From Phragmites australis (lineage: Eukaryota; Streptophyta; Magnoliopsida; Poales; Poaceae), in contig NC_084922.1 in the NCBI RefSeq assembly GCF_958298935.1, positions 17,796,501 through 17,860,500 on the forward strand: a stretch of 64,000 nucleotides of DNA. Reading direction: 5' to 3'. The notes below the pieces were generated by a model. The model made no database searches. It had not been told where the DNA came from and saw only the letters and a program-made list of their open reading frames with translations. A program made the translations under genes and the position numbers. The stretch's first letter is position 1, and each line of letters begins with the position of its first letter. Shown here in pieces: positions 22,267 through 33,745 of the stretch.

Positions 22267-24577
22267 TTAGGCACTTTGTGGTACCCAAACTATATTGGGT
22301 ACTTTAAGGTTAGTCACGAGAGACTTAGGCATCCAAATGGCCCTTACATTAACATGAGGTGAACTAATCACCTTAGCAATACAAGTACCACTCTTAGCAT
22401 TCCTAAGAAAATATTTATCATTATTGGAAGAGTGAGACTTAGGAATGTTACCATTGGGACAATTTTTACCAAAATGTGCCTTGGCCCGATAAATGTAGAA
22501 AATGCGGTGCATGTCCTTGCAAGATGCCTTCTCATCTTGCTTCTTGATTGCTTTTTTGCCGGTCAGCCTCTTCCTGGATGACATAAGACCTTCATTCTTC
22601 ATGTAGGGGCATGATGCAATTTCATGTCCCTTATCATTGCATCTATAGCACTTCCTCTTGCTTCTTCTTATTTTCTTCTTTGGAAGTGTGATCTTGTTAT
22701 CAACCTTGTTGGAATAGAGGCATAGTATCCCATGCTTGAGCACTTGAAGCACTTGACATGAGCCATCTTCTTATCTTGCCTCTTGCTCATGTCCTTCTCT
22801 TCCTTCTTCAAGAAGTAATCTCTCACATGGTGATCCTCCTTCTTGCACTTGAAGCAAGTGATAAGAGTCTTGGTCTTATTTTGTTCTTGCCTCTTGATCT
22901 TGGCATTGTTGGACTTATTCTACTTGTTGGATTTTGCTTCAAGTCTATGATCCTTGTGCTTCTCATTTTTACCTATATGATCTAAGTCACATGTAGTGCT
23001 CGGGGAAATATTTGCTTGAGAGCAACAAGGGTTAGCACAGGGTAATTCAATATGAACTAGTGAGCATGTGCATTTGTGCATGTAAGGTCGGTAGGATTTT
23101 ACCATTGTTACCACAACCTCATGAGCTATTTTTAGCATGACATGTGAGTCCACAAGATTTTCATGAGAGCACACAAACTCATCATGATTTTCTTGCAAAG
23201 CCACATGCTTGCTCATGAGCTCTTCAAGTTGAGCCTTTAGCTCAATATTTTCTTTCTCCAAAGATGCTACATAAGAATAGAGTTGGTGGCACAAGCATTC
23301 TCAATAGGAGAAATAGTGGATTTGTTCTTACATAAAATATTGCAATTAGGATATGATTTTTCTAAATCCACTACAGGCATAGCATCTAATTTATCAATCA
23401 AAGAAATATGCTTAACTTTAAGATCCCCATAAAGATTAGATATAGAATTATGAGATTCTTGAAGTTTTTCATATTTCACATTTAAAGCCTTAAGCTCTTT
23501 AATTTTCTTAATGAGAAATTCCTCTTGCCTCTCGAGGTTTTCCTCATGGACTTGTATTATATGCATGAGTTTAATCATTTTAGTCATATCCTTTTTGCTC
23601 AAAAGATCAAATCCGAGCTCATCACTATCACTAGCACTAGAACTAGCATTAGCATTATTAATCTCACTTACTGATTTCATTTTACCTTTTGCCATAAGGC
23701 ACAATGGAGAATCAATGTGAGGGGATGAGCACCTAGGAGAAGTGGATGCTTTACTTCCAAGTTGAGGACAATCCATGCTATAATGTCCGTGTTAGTGACA
23801 AATGTAGCAAGCTTAACTTGTCCTTGATCTTCTCCTAGATGAAGCTTTCTTGTTATTTGTTGTAGCTTCTCCACATAGGCTTTTTCTCCCACAGACTTTT
23901 ATTTCCTTCAAAATGTTAGTCTCACAAGTACTAATGGAAATGGATTCATTACAATGCAGATAATTAACTATATCATCATGATAAATGGGTATTCTTGCAC
24001 TAGATAATATGCAAGGGTTAACAACTCTACTAGAAATAGAAAGCTCATTGCAAGTGTTGTTAAAATCCAAAAGAGAGATTGGACACTCACTTATCACACT
24101 CACCATTTCATTACCTTACTCGTTGTTAAATATTGGTAAAGTGGATGACGGAGTGACATCCTCTTGGACAAATGAGACATTCATTTGATACTCTTTATGG
24201 TGTGATGATGAAGTAGAGAAATCCTCAAATGGCGTCTTCGAAAGAAGTTCTTCTTCATCACATTTGGGCTTATCATATCTTTCTTTAAGAGTTGCCCAAA
24301 TAAGATGAGCGTCTTCAAGTGGCAAGATGGATTCAACCATATCTATACTCAAAGTATTAAATAAAGCATTAGCGGCTTGAGCATTGAGATGCATGCATTT
24401 CTCTTCCTCTTTGGGTGATAGCAAATTGTCACTAGAAGGAGAAATACTTGCATCTACAACTCGCTCTATATGAGAACCCATTGTGCTAAAGATATTAAGC
24501 ATGCAAGTACTCCACTCAAAGTAATTTGAACCATCTAATAGGAGTGGCTCTACGTGCACTAATCCACTGGTCGACAT
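22267..24577 (-). pseudogene. gag of the SIRE-like copia element
   Basis: The start at 24577 reads MSTSGLVHVEPLLLDGSNYF and continues into a UBN2-type gag domain (FNTLSIDMVESILPLEDAHL, WATLKERYD). A coiled-coil-like middle follows (23776-22920, with heptad-like MTKMIKLMHIIQVHEENLE and ASLEKENIELKAQLEEL). The C-terminal part (22752-22267) has one intact CCHC knuckle, CYRCNDKGHEIASC, and a second damaged one (IYRAKAHFGKNC), and ends at KVPNIVWVPQSA before a stop. Frame changes occur between the pieces, so the gene is broken. The product would form the particle and bind element RNA. It lies directly downstream of the primer binding site. Confidence 0.8.
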
Positions 24578-24618
24578 CTTTACTCTCTAGGTGGTAAAGC
24601 TCGAAAAGAGAGACTTGA

Positions 24619-24629
24619 CTCTGATACCA
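24619..24629 (-). other. Primer binding site of the SIRE-like element
   Basis: Plus-strand CTCTGATACCA is the reverse complement of TGGTATCAGAG, complementary to the 3' end of initiator methionine tRNA, the usual primer in plant copia elements. It lies two bases inside the right LTR, as expected. Confidence 0.85.
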
Positions 24630-24631
24630 AT

Positions 24632-27046
24632 TGAAAAGACAATGATGCCGCCTAGAGGAGGGTGAATAGGTGTTTTTGCAAAAATTCGTCCCCTTTTACT
24701 GTTGGCCTAAACTTGCAGCAGAAAATAAATTAATAGAAATTTCACAAATAAAAATCCAAAATATGTTAGGCTCAAATAGTGCACAATCATCCTAAATAAG
24801 TGTGGAAGTTACAATCCTAGGGTGACAAAAATTATTCAATTCTAGCAAAAGATATGCAAGAAAATATTAATTGAAAAACCCTTAAAATACTATTCATCGA
24901 AGTATCCGGGTTAATCTGGATACTCTGGGTTGTACAGTTCTGAAATCTCCGGTTAAATCCGGAATCTCCTGGTTCTGTACAGAAATGAGCTCGAAACTGA
25001 AATTAAACAACGGGTAAAGAGTGAAATCGTGTGTCCAAGTGATGATTTCAAGTAGATCCATGGAGAACCTACAATCAATTTCACACGAGAAAGTAGATTG
25101 AGCAAAATGCACAAATATTAAGCAAGAACACAAAAAAAAAAGAGGAGACACGCGATTTATTTCCCAAAGTTCGAATACCTCCTTTAGAGATTCCTACGTT
25201 TCCGTTGAGGGGCTCAGTCACACTTGAGCTGGGTCTCTCTCAACCCTTTTTCTCTCCAAGCTCGGTCAAACTTGAGCTTGGATTCCACTCTTGATTTCTT
25301 CCCTTACGGAGGCAAAATCGAAGCTTTCACAAACTTCCCACAGCACACCACAACCTTAGGTGCTCGTCGGCGACGCCTAGCCATCTAGGAGCTCAAAGCT
25401 CCAAGAGTAATAAATACGATGATGAACTTCTTGTCGATGAACTCGAGTGCTCAAGAATGGATTTTCGCTCACTTACACTCAATCTTTCAATCTCTCAACC
25501 CAACTCACTTTTCTTCTCAAATCTCTCACTAAAATAGAGTGGGAAGGAGTTTTTTGGCTCTAGAGATGTATTCTTTCGTGCCCATGCAGCTGCTCCGGGT
25601 GAACTAAACAGCCCTAAACTGAGACTTCCCCTCGGAACCTTACCCGGAGACTCCGAATAACCCGGAGAATCCGAGTCAACCCGACATATCCGGGTTCAGC
25701 ACAGCTGGCTCTCTAAAAACGGTAATAACTTTTGATCCTGAAGTCCGATTTCGATGATTTTGAACTCTATGGAAAGCTTATTCAGAGGGCTATATATCCC
25801 AACTGAATTCATGACCTCAAACACATTGGATCAAATTAGGAACACTCGAAAACTAAATTTGGATACTTCTACACTTTCCGTACTGGGATTTCTAAAAAGA
25901 ACTCTCACTTGGGTTTCGTTAGAAACTCTTGAGCACTGAGACATGAAAATTAGTTTTGCATTGCATCCCTCTTAATAGTGCGGCATACCTATACTCAAAT
26001 TCAATGATAAAACTCGTTTGAACCACTTGAGCCTTTGAATAGCTTTCAAGTACCGCTTCTTTCATTCAAACCTTGAGGATTGCCTACTTTCATATATTCT
26101 TCACTTCATCTCTTTTTGATTCTTCATATGATTGATGTGAATCACTCATAACTTCCCATGGCCTCACACAGTCCATTGGCGCAAAGTCTTCACTCGCTCT
26201 TCACCACCTCCTTGGTCCTTCGGCGCTAAGCCATTTGCTTGTCCTTCACCACTGGGTGGTCCATCGTAGCCGAGTCTTGCTTGCCCATCACCGTCTTGCC
26301 ATAGAAAACCACTTTGTATTCGACATTCTCAAGAATTCACTTTATCAAATATGGAGTCCACTCTTGTTCTTCACTCTTGGCATATATGATTCAATTTCAA
26401 CATATGCCTTCTTATGGATCATAACCCCAATTCATTCTCAAGCACAAAACACATGAGTTAGCCCATAAAACTTAATTGATAACTTTTGTACCTTAAGTTA
26501 CTTGATCTCCACACGTAACTTATTAGCATTCATGCAGATTGTCAATATTCATATAGAACCTAACCCCACTCATTCTCAAGCACATAGCACACGGGTTAGT
26601 CTATAAAACTCTATTGACAATATCATACCTTTAGTTACTTGTTATCCACAAGTAACTTAATCTTCAAGTTTATTGTCAATCTTATTGAGTTTTTCCTTCT
26701 CCTTATGAGCATCACTAGGAGCTCAATGACAACGATGCATTTCTTTTGTTCTCATGGCATTTCTTAGGAAATCCATGATTCATCACTTATGCATCTCCTT
26801 TGAAATAACCTAATAACAATTCTTAACACAATTGTTAGTTCATAGGTATTGTCATCACTTATGCAAGCATCACCTAGAGCTCATTCATCTTGATGCCTTT
26901 TCAATCTCCCCATTCACCTAGAGCTCATGCATATCTCTCAATGCATTACCTATGGAACAACCTACTAACAAACTCAACATCATTATTAGTCTATAGGTAT
27001 TGTCATTGATTACTAAAACCACACATAAGGGCTAGATGCACTTTCA
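24632..27046 (-). repeat. 5' LTR (right copy) of the SIRE-like element, with internal deletion
   Basis: 2415 bp. It starts TGAAAAGACAATGATGCC on the plus strand and ends ATGCACTTTCA. Relative to the left LTR it jumps from CAGCTGCTCC straight to GGGTGAACTAAACAGCC near 25598, losing the segment that carries the TATA box and several CCGGAG-type motifs. Short CTCCG sequences at both ends of the missing segment suggest loss by recombination between microhomologies. As the transcribed LTR of a minus-strand element, this copy has therefore lost its core promoter. Flank beyond 27046 is AGCAC. Confidence 0.85.
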
Positions 27047-27326
27047 AGCACCCAATTAATGTCAAGTCAGTATCTAGATTGTGCAAATTTTGACATCGTG
27101 GAGTGACTGTGATGTGTTGTATGCAATTTGGTAGGCTTGCTAAAACCTGATTATCCAATGTTCCTTGAGAACTGATCAAATTTGTTCCATGTTAGATGGT
27201 AGATTTATGAGACATGTGCACCTCGTTATGCGTATCAAAATCTGCCTTCAAGGATCATCTACCATATGTTTTCTTTTGTGATTGGGTCCTGATGATTGAT
27301 GATAATATATATTCTATGTCACGTAG

Positions 27327-30300
27327 ATGTCCCTCCAGAGAACCAAACCTCTGGGTATATTTTTATTCATGCTGAGGGTGGACTAAACTAGCAACGCATA
27401 GCTGTATGTATGCTCTTCTGTTTCTCTCAACCTTCATCTCCTAGCTGTGCGTGAGCACTAAATATTTGCTTTGATGGTGTAATGTCTTTTGCTGTCTAAG
27501 CTCAGATTTGTTGCTACCTGTTTACGTCCAAATTTTGTTACTTGAGAATTCTTTTCCTATTAGCAACTTTGTTGCACAAGTGTAATTGCAATATACTTCA
27601 ATATAAGCTTGTAATTCCTTTTGATTCTTGTGTTTGCCATGACCAACTAAAGATTGATTGTTTTTATAAAGAAATTATTGTTTAATATGTATTAGGGTCT
27701 TTCCTAAGAAGGCCATGTTGATTTCTTGAGCTGTGTTTATTAACTTTCTAAGATGGCATAGAATTTCAATTACTCCTCTCAAAAAAAGAGAAAAAAAAAA
27801 GAAAAAAGTTCCAGTTACATCAGGGATCCATCAGTTAATTTCCCATATTTGGTGTTCTGGCTTCTACAAATATGTGATGTTGTTGCTATTGCTAAGATAA
27901 TGAGCACAACACTTATTTTACTAGTTCTGAAGCAGGACCAAATATGGAAAGACCAGACGTAAGTGTTGTTTCCTATTTTGATTTCTTCTACATCTATTTC
28001 CTTCCTGTTATTTACTGGATAGTTCTATAATATCTGGCTCACTAGAACTCTAATTTTCTATGGAATCACTAGAACTCTAATTTTCTATAGATTTCTGGTC
28101 TCTTCCTAGCTCTCCCTCCGTGTATAAACCTCCCCCTCTTCTTTTCTCTCGTTTTGTACAGTTCTTGTCTTTTTTGAACCCTTATATGCATTGTGTTTTG
28201 CTTTCTTCCATAATTTCTTTATTGTGAGAACATTTATTCACTATGCAGGAAATTTGAAGATATCTTTAATGTTGATCATTCTATAAACTATTTACAGGAT
28301 GATGTGCACATTATTCACAAAGAAAGATGAGCTTTTCACCAGCATAAAGTAGGTGCTACATTTTGGCTTACTCATTGTCATAACTACCTCAAACTTTCAG
28401 AAATTGATGTTACAATATGCAAACACTGTCGACAATGAACTTTGTATTACTAATTTACTATTAGACTATTTTTTTTTTCATTAGGAGTACTTTTTTATGA
28501 TTTTGGTTATATCATCTCGATAGGCATGGGAAAGATTTAAGTCTATGTTGATGTTGTTATAGTGTCATTCTCAATTGCTCATGCATTGCTAGCTAATTTT
28601 TTTGGAGGTTCATTTAGGCCCCGTTTGTTTTAGCTGTAGATTGTGAAAAGTAGATTGTGGATTATGAAAAGCTGGATTGTTACAATCTAGATTGTAAAAG
28701 CTAGTAGCTGTTTGGCAACCTGAATTCTAAGGTGGGTAGATTGTTGCTTTTGGATGTCTATTGTCTGTAATGTCCTCATGTTTTGGGTGGCTCATAGGCC
28801 AGTGATCGGTGAGGCCACATGACAGTGAAACGAGGGAGGCCAAGGATAAGGCCGGGTTGTCTGTTCGTGCAGCTCACAGAGAAGAGAGAGAGAGAGATCG
28901 AAGGGAGAGAGGGAGGAGGCCAGAGAGAGAGGAGGCCGGAGGGAGAAAAGGAGGAGGCTGGCCGGGTCGTCTCGGTGATGGCGTAGGCGCGGTGCCATGG
29001 CATGCCAATGCGACTGGCTAGCTAGGTCAACTAAGTGGCGTGGCGCCAAAGAGAGGAGGTCGGAGGGGAGGAAGAGGGAGGCGCAGGAGGGAAGCTGAAG
29101 GGAGGGGGAGAGAGAGGGGCGGCAGGATCTGGTGGAGCTTGCTGCCGGGGAGGAGGTCCGGTCGGGGCGAGGTGGCACGCGGTCGAGTGGCAGCGGACGT
29201 GGGATGGTGCGGCGACTGGGTAGGAGCGTGAAGGGCACGACGGCGACGACCGGGCCAGCGTAGAGGAGGTTCGACCTGGGTGAGGTGGTGCACGACTAAG
29301 TGACCACGCAAGCGGGACGGCGCGACAGCAGTGACCGGGAATGCGGGCGATGCTGTGGAGTGCTTCGGTGGCTACGGGGGCCGAGCAGCGACAACCGAGA
29401 CGATGGTCCAGGAGGAGGTGGCTCTGGTGCCCATGCACAGGAGCGGCTGAAGCGTGATGGGGAGAGGTGGCGCAATGTGATAGGGAGTGGCAGGCGGGTA
29501 ATTTTGATGGACAATCTGTGAAACAACTAGGGGAGACTGGATTGTTGGATTGTAACAATCCAACAATCAGATTTTTAGAATCTAGAGCTACAAGTGGTCC
29601 ATTTTTTTCAGCTTGGGATTATAGAAGCTAGAATCCACAATCCCAAGCTAAAACAAACAGGGCCTTATTTGATTTTAAAGATTTGAGACAGCCTTTCCTT
29701 AGATGGTAATGTATTTCTTTCTCAAAATAAAATATGTATGAAACGTAACATGCTCACATTAATGTTCGATTGGATGGATAGTGTTTAAAATCACCATACA
29801 AACTATGTTTTCATGTTTAACTAGATGGAGTAAATTGTACATGATCAGTTAAACGGATCTTCAAACAATGTGATTTTACATGGCTTGACCAGCATGTAGA
29901 TCAATACACCTATGTGTTGGTTTCCATCTTGCAAAGTGAAAATGGAGACTCATATATTGTTGGTACTGTTTTTGTTTCTCATTAGCTGCTGCCTTGGTTT
30001 ATCTTATTTTATTTCAACTATTTTTCTAAAAAAATCCCATTGTGCATATTTACTTCAAACAGAGTAATTTGAGTGTTTGAGATCAACCGACTCTATTGTA
30101 GTCATCAATTATTTAACTGGGTTTTCCACTCCTTTTGAATGAGTATTCATCGTTCATAATACATACTGAATTATGTATCTATAACATGCGTACTATGAAG
30201 AACATCCCAAAGTATGCATCTGCCCAATTTTATATTATTAATGTACTTCCGAGGATCAAAGAGAAAAGGATAATGTCTATTAAGCCATTTATCGACATGT

Positions 30301-31135
30301 TGGGGTAAGAAAACTCTTGAATGCAACTATTTTGGTAATTTTTAGTTCATTTAATTTTGTAATTCAGGATATCCTATCAGTTTCTATGATGTTGTAAAGG
30401 GGGCTGTACAATCTATTATATCTTCCCCATAGGAATTGAACAAGCTAAACCTAATGTAAAGCTTCAATTTCAGGTATGATAATGTTCCAATGGAGATTAA
30501 CTGGCTCAGATGCAGAGTTAACTATCACGAGCTAAAGTTCCTACCCGATATTGAAGAAATGGCTGATAAGCTTGCAGCTAGGATGAGGAACCAAACTGGC
30601 AGCGTAAATCCATACATGTAAGCTAATATTTTATCCAACTTAGCTAAAGTTGACACTTGATAGTCATAAGTTCATTTCATAATCAAATACTATTACTTCC
30701 TTTTAAAGGGATCTTCATTTGAGATTTGAGAAAGGAACGGTGGGCCTTTGCTTTTGTGATTTTGCTGGCACACAGGAGGAGAAGGCAATGATGGCCGCTT
30801 ACAGATAGAAAGAATGGCCAATGCGCTACGAGGTCTCGCCAATCTTGAAAAAACTACTGCATTTGAGTTAAAAAGAAGACATGAAGCACACACATTATAC
30901 CATTCTAACAAATATATTTTCTTTTGTGTTTGCAACGCATGCAGAATGGATCCCATCTATGGCCACTGGCACTATAGAAGAGAAAAGAAGGGTGTTGCCC
31001 TCTTGAGCCAGGTGAGATAGCTATGATCCTTCGAGCACTGGGATACACAAGTGGAACACAAATATATGTTGCGTCAGGGCAAGTGTATGGTGGAAAAAAT
31101 TGGATGGCTCCCCTCAGGAACATGTTCCCCAACTG
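27327..31135 (+). pseudogene. O-fucosyltransferase family (GT106-type) pseudogene, internal exons
   Basis: Exons with mostly correct GT/AG borders read as a plant O-fucosyltransferase, a Golgi type-II membrane enzyme family. Exon at 27327-27403: TSGYIFIHAEGGLN-stop-QRIA. Exon ~27870-27958: IAKIMSTTLI and KQDQIWKDQT. 28249-28348: KFEDIFNVDHSINYLQDDVH then frame change to KKDELFTSIK. 30189-30304: KNIPKYASAQFYIINVLPRI. 30474-30617: YDNVPMEINWLRCRVNYHEL and SVNPYM. 30709 onward: LHLRFEKGTVGLCFCDFAGT, EEKAMMAAYR. 30945-31135: NGSHLWPLAL, CCPLEPGEIAMILRALGY, QIYVASGQVYGG, APLRNMFPNW. Three nonsense changes (two CAG to TAG type, one at a Glu codon) and a deletion/frameshift near 28313 disable it. 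The N-terminal membrane anchor and the C-terminal part (downstream of MFPN) are missing. Confidence 0.9.
28617..29664. mobile_element. PIF/Harbinger-type non-autonomous element in an O-fucosyltransferase intron
   Basis: Inverted ends GGCCCCGTTTGTTTTAGCT (28617) and AGCTAAAACAAACAGGGCC (ending 29664) match at 18 of 19 positions, and both sides carry TTA (28614-28616 and 29665-29667), the 3-bp target duplication typical of PIF/Harbinger/Tourist elements. Subterminal GATTGTAACAATC-type inverted words occur near both ends. At 1048 bp it is long for a Tourist MITE, and the centre (about 28790-29500) is strongly GC-rich with open frames on both strands but no recognisable protein. It may be captured DNA. 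No transposase is present. Confidence 0.8.
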
Positions 31136-32372
31136 GTAAGCACAAATCCACATCTCAACCCTCCTCTTCTCAGTTTCTTGGCGGCAGGACATATTCAGAT
31201 GTGAAAAAAAGGAAACCCCTCTTCTACATAACTTGGCAAGGCATATCATTACGAGTTTTTTTTTCTCTACAAGACCATATTATTACGAGCTGTATATGTG
31301 TCTCGCATGACATTTTGTTTGGTGTTGATCATTTCATTTTGTCTTGTAGAGGTAAAGGAAGCCACGCATGGTAGAACCTAGCCGTATGTTCCACTTGAAG
31401 AAACCTCGAAAAATCCTTGGAATGCAAGTAAGCAAGATAACTCTAGAGGGCATTCAGTTCTAAATCTCCAAGTTGGGTTGTGAATCAATAGACATTTTCT
31501 TGTGAGCTATGAAAATCTCTATGCATATTATACGAGCGTGAAGATTTGGGTGACCTAAAAGACACATACATGAATTCAGCGTTGTTCTTTGTGATGAATT
31601 GATTGGTTTCTAGTTCTTTATGGCGTCATTATTTTTTTGTTGATTATTTTCAGTTCAGTCCTCCGGTGCGAGTTCCCTTTATGAAGAAATGGAAACAAAA
31701 ATGGATAGAGACGATGAACATGAAAGTGTTTGCAATGCATACCAAAAAAGGGTATCCGTGACCACATCGTAAACCAAGAGATTCGTAGGGATAGATGTAA
31801 CAAAAATGTCTCGTTTGAATGACATACTTTGCCCAAGTGCCCGTGCATCATTTGTGCTTTATAAAACATAAATGTTGTGTGGTGCAAGACATAATTTGTT
31901 ACAACTCGTCATGTGGCATTCAGTAACTATATTACCTTGTGAAAATTTCAGCTCCCGTTGCAACGCATAGGTATTTAACTATATTCGCCTGTAGAAATTC
32001 ATTACCACCCCACCATAGGTATGTTGTTTTGTATAATATTGTCATATCTCGTGCAAACTTTGTGTTCCCGTTGCAACACATGGGCTAATAAGCTAGTCCT
32101 TATATATGGATATATGGTGCCTCTTCTTATCGAAAACGAATGTTCTAATAGATCCATCAAACATCTTTATTTGAATCAATCCAATGCCTTGAATCTTACA
32201 TGGTGTACCCATTATTTCTAATGAACACACTACGGAATCCCACATGGTGTACCTATTATTTCAAATCAACACACTACCATAATCCAGGATTCCATCAATG
32301 ACCAAACCCCACCATGGAAAAGCAAAATACCTTCATGAAAAATATTCTGAAAATAACGCAAAGTGACATGGT
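31136..32372. other. Unassigned sequence with a Helitron 3' end at 32061-32096
   Basis: The remaining O-fucosyltransferase exons expected here are not found. Near 31350-31430 a short exon-like stretch ends in a GTAAGC donor but matches nothing I know. At 32067-32096 the sequence CCCGTTGCAACACATGGGC followed by AATAAGCTAG and a host T resembles the hairpin plus CTAG terminus of grass Helitrons, plus orientation; a second degenerate hairpin lies at about 31953-31972. A possible 5' end (TCTCTATGC near 31516) is too uncertain to set a border. Confidence 0.45.
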
Positions 32373-33046
32373 TGTGAAATCATAAATGCTGAAAATTGAC
32401 TTTATTGTGAAATTGACAAAAGCAGCATGTATGGTAGATTGATGATTGTGATGTTATTGTGCAGATTGACATAAGTCAGGTTTGGAAAACTTGTGCTCAA
32501 AATTAGTTGTTGATTTTATTTATGTTTAGGTGCATCCTGGGGGCAAATATGGTTGGTGAGAAGGACCGGGACTAGGTTCAGTGAAGAATTAAGGTTAAGA
32601 CGGTCAAGCAATCACGTGAGATATTTGGACTAGGAAATAATGCACGTGAAAATGAATTGCACAGACATAAACGTGATTTGTATGATCTATGAAGCGGAGG
32701 ATCGCATCGTGTTACGTATGGCATGAAAGAATTATTCCATGTGCATGCATGTGTGTGCAATGAAATAAAGAAGGTACTGGGTAGTACATGGTAGCCCGTG
32801 TGCTGGTGAGCGTGACAGCGACAACAGTCTGGCCTTCTTGGCAGTGGTTTTTGCCTGCCAGACCGACCGGAAGCTGGCTCAGGTGGGACATCAGCTCAAG
32901 GGAGCACGCAGGACGCCAAAGCCTAGCTGGAGGTGCGGCTGGCCCAGGTAGGTGCCATGCGGCCTAGCCGTCGACCAATTCACGACCCAGGAGGGCGAGC
33001 TTGCCAGCCCAGGAGCTGGTGCGCTGGAGCGTGGCGGCTTTGGAAT
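32373..33046 (+). repeat. LTR-like dispersed repeat, copy 1, left part
   Basis: From TGTGAAATCATAAATGC onward this aligns with the start of the copy at 48055 (TGTGAAATCATGAATGCC), through shared landmarks GATTGATGATTGTGATG, GGAGGATCGCATC and GTGCTGGTGAGC. It is interrupted at 33046 by the large MULE and resumes at 41317. It lacks the retroposon found in copy 2, so it gives the empty site for that insertion. The repeat is probably a gypsy-type LTR; the assignment rests on length, a TATA-like box and a preceding purine tract at the second copy. Confidence 0.55.
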
Positions 33047-33058
33047 TTGTTTTATATA

Positions 33059-33533
33059 CTAGTATGTTGCACGTATTTTGTACGTCAGACATGAGAGCAC
33101 ACTAGACCTATATGAGAGGGCATGTGAAGCTACGAGAGTGCGCGAGATTTAGAGCATAGCATGCGGGAGCCAGCAACACCAGCCATGTGAATGGAAACGA
33201 GCGGAGGCGGCTTGGTGGCGGTGCCTCCCTGTGAAAGTGGAGGAGGAGGTGACAGCGGCGGCATGGATCGAACGAGTGGGGATTGAGGCGCGGAGCAGGG
33301 CAGCCTGCAGCAGAGTGGCAGGTAGGGGAGCAGCGGCAGGGAGGGGAGGAGGGGTCTGGGGCGCGGGCCGGGGAGACGGGGCATGGGCCGAACGGGTGAA
33401 GGGGAAGGAAATTGAATATTTATAGAGTAACAAGAGATGGATAATTTCTGCGAAGTTTAGGGTAGTATGCAGGATATGGAGGCAGACCACATGAGGTTGA
33501 GGATGGACCACTATATATTTTTTAAGTAGTAGA
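33059..33533 (-). mobile_element. Small non-autonomous Helitron nested in the MULE edge
   Basis: On the minus strand it begins TCTACTACTTAAAAAATAT (33533 downward), the TC start typical of grass Helitrons, and ends with an ACGTGCAACAT hairpin-like segment and CTAG (33062-33059). It lies between A (33058) and T (33534) in the plus orientation, consistent with Helitron insertion into AT without target duplication. Removing it joins TTGTTTTATATA to TTTTTTAATATT, which restores the AT-rich outer end of the MULE. The interior is GC-rich (about 33160-33410) with open frames of no recognised family, possibly captured DNA. No Rep/helicase is present. Confidence 0.7.
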
Positions 33534-33584
33534 TTTTTTAATATTTTAAAGAATACATGCACGTTTAAAAAAAAAGAAGGTATA

Positions 33585-33745
33585 GGCTATCCTCGCCTGT
33601 TCAACGGGCGAGAACAAGATCTTGCCTGTTGAACAAGCGAGACCTTGTAGGTCCCGACGGTCAGTACATTAAATAACTGCAGAAAACCACGTCTCGCCCG
33701 TTCACTGGGCGAGATCTTCATCTCGCCCGTTGAACGGTCGACACG
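33585..33745. repeat. Left subterminal palindrome cluster of the large MULE
   Basis: Contains units such as CTCGCCTGTTCAACGGGCGAG, GTCTCGCCCGTTCACTGGGC and TCTCGCCCGTTGAACGG, each a near-palindrome of about 21-23 bp spaced about 30-40 bp apart. They mirror the cluster at the other end. Likely role, transposase binding, is inferred from location. Confidence 0.75.

Larger units (their letters stand above)
15662..27046 (-). mobile_element. SIRE/Maximus-like Ty1/copia retrotransposon, gag-only
   Basis: Two LTRs (15662-18265 and 24632-27046) flank a 6.4-kb internal region. Minus-strand orientation is set by the primer binding site at 24619-24629 and a purine tract at 18266-18279. The minus-strand LTR begins TGAAAGTGCA, as in the SIRE/Maximus group of grasses. 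Only gag is recognisable (22267-24577); the rest of the interior is AT-rich and non-coding, with no protease, integrase or reverse transcriptase. It would therefore depend on another element for mobility. The right side has flank AGCAC; the left LTR has lost its outer ~40 bp at the junction with TNP2, so the target duplication cannot be checked. The two LTRs differ by a large deletion and many substitutions, so the insertion is old. Confidence 0.85.

Noticed and set aside
29031..29558. 175-codon minus-strand open frame
   Set aside because: Pro/Ser/His-rich low-complexity translation inside the PIF-type element, with competing frames on both strands and no domain.
31350..31430. Possible further O-fucosyltransferase exon ending in GTAAGC
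   Set aside because: Its translation does not match the expected segment after MFPNL, and it contains a stop.
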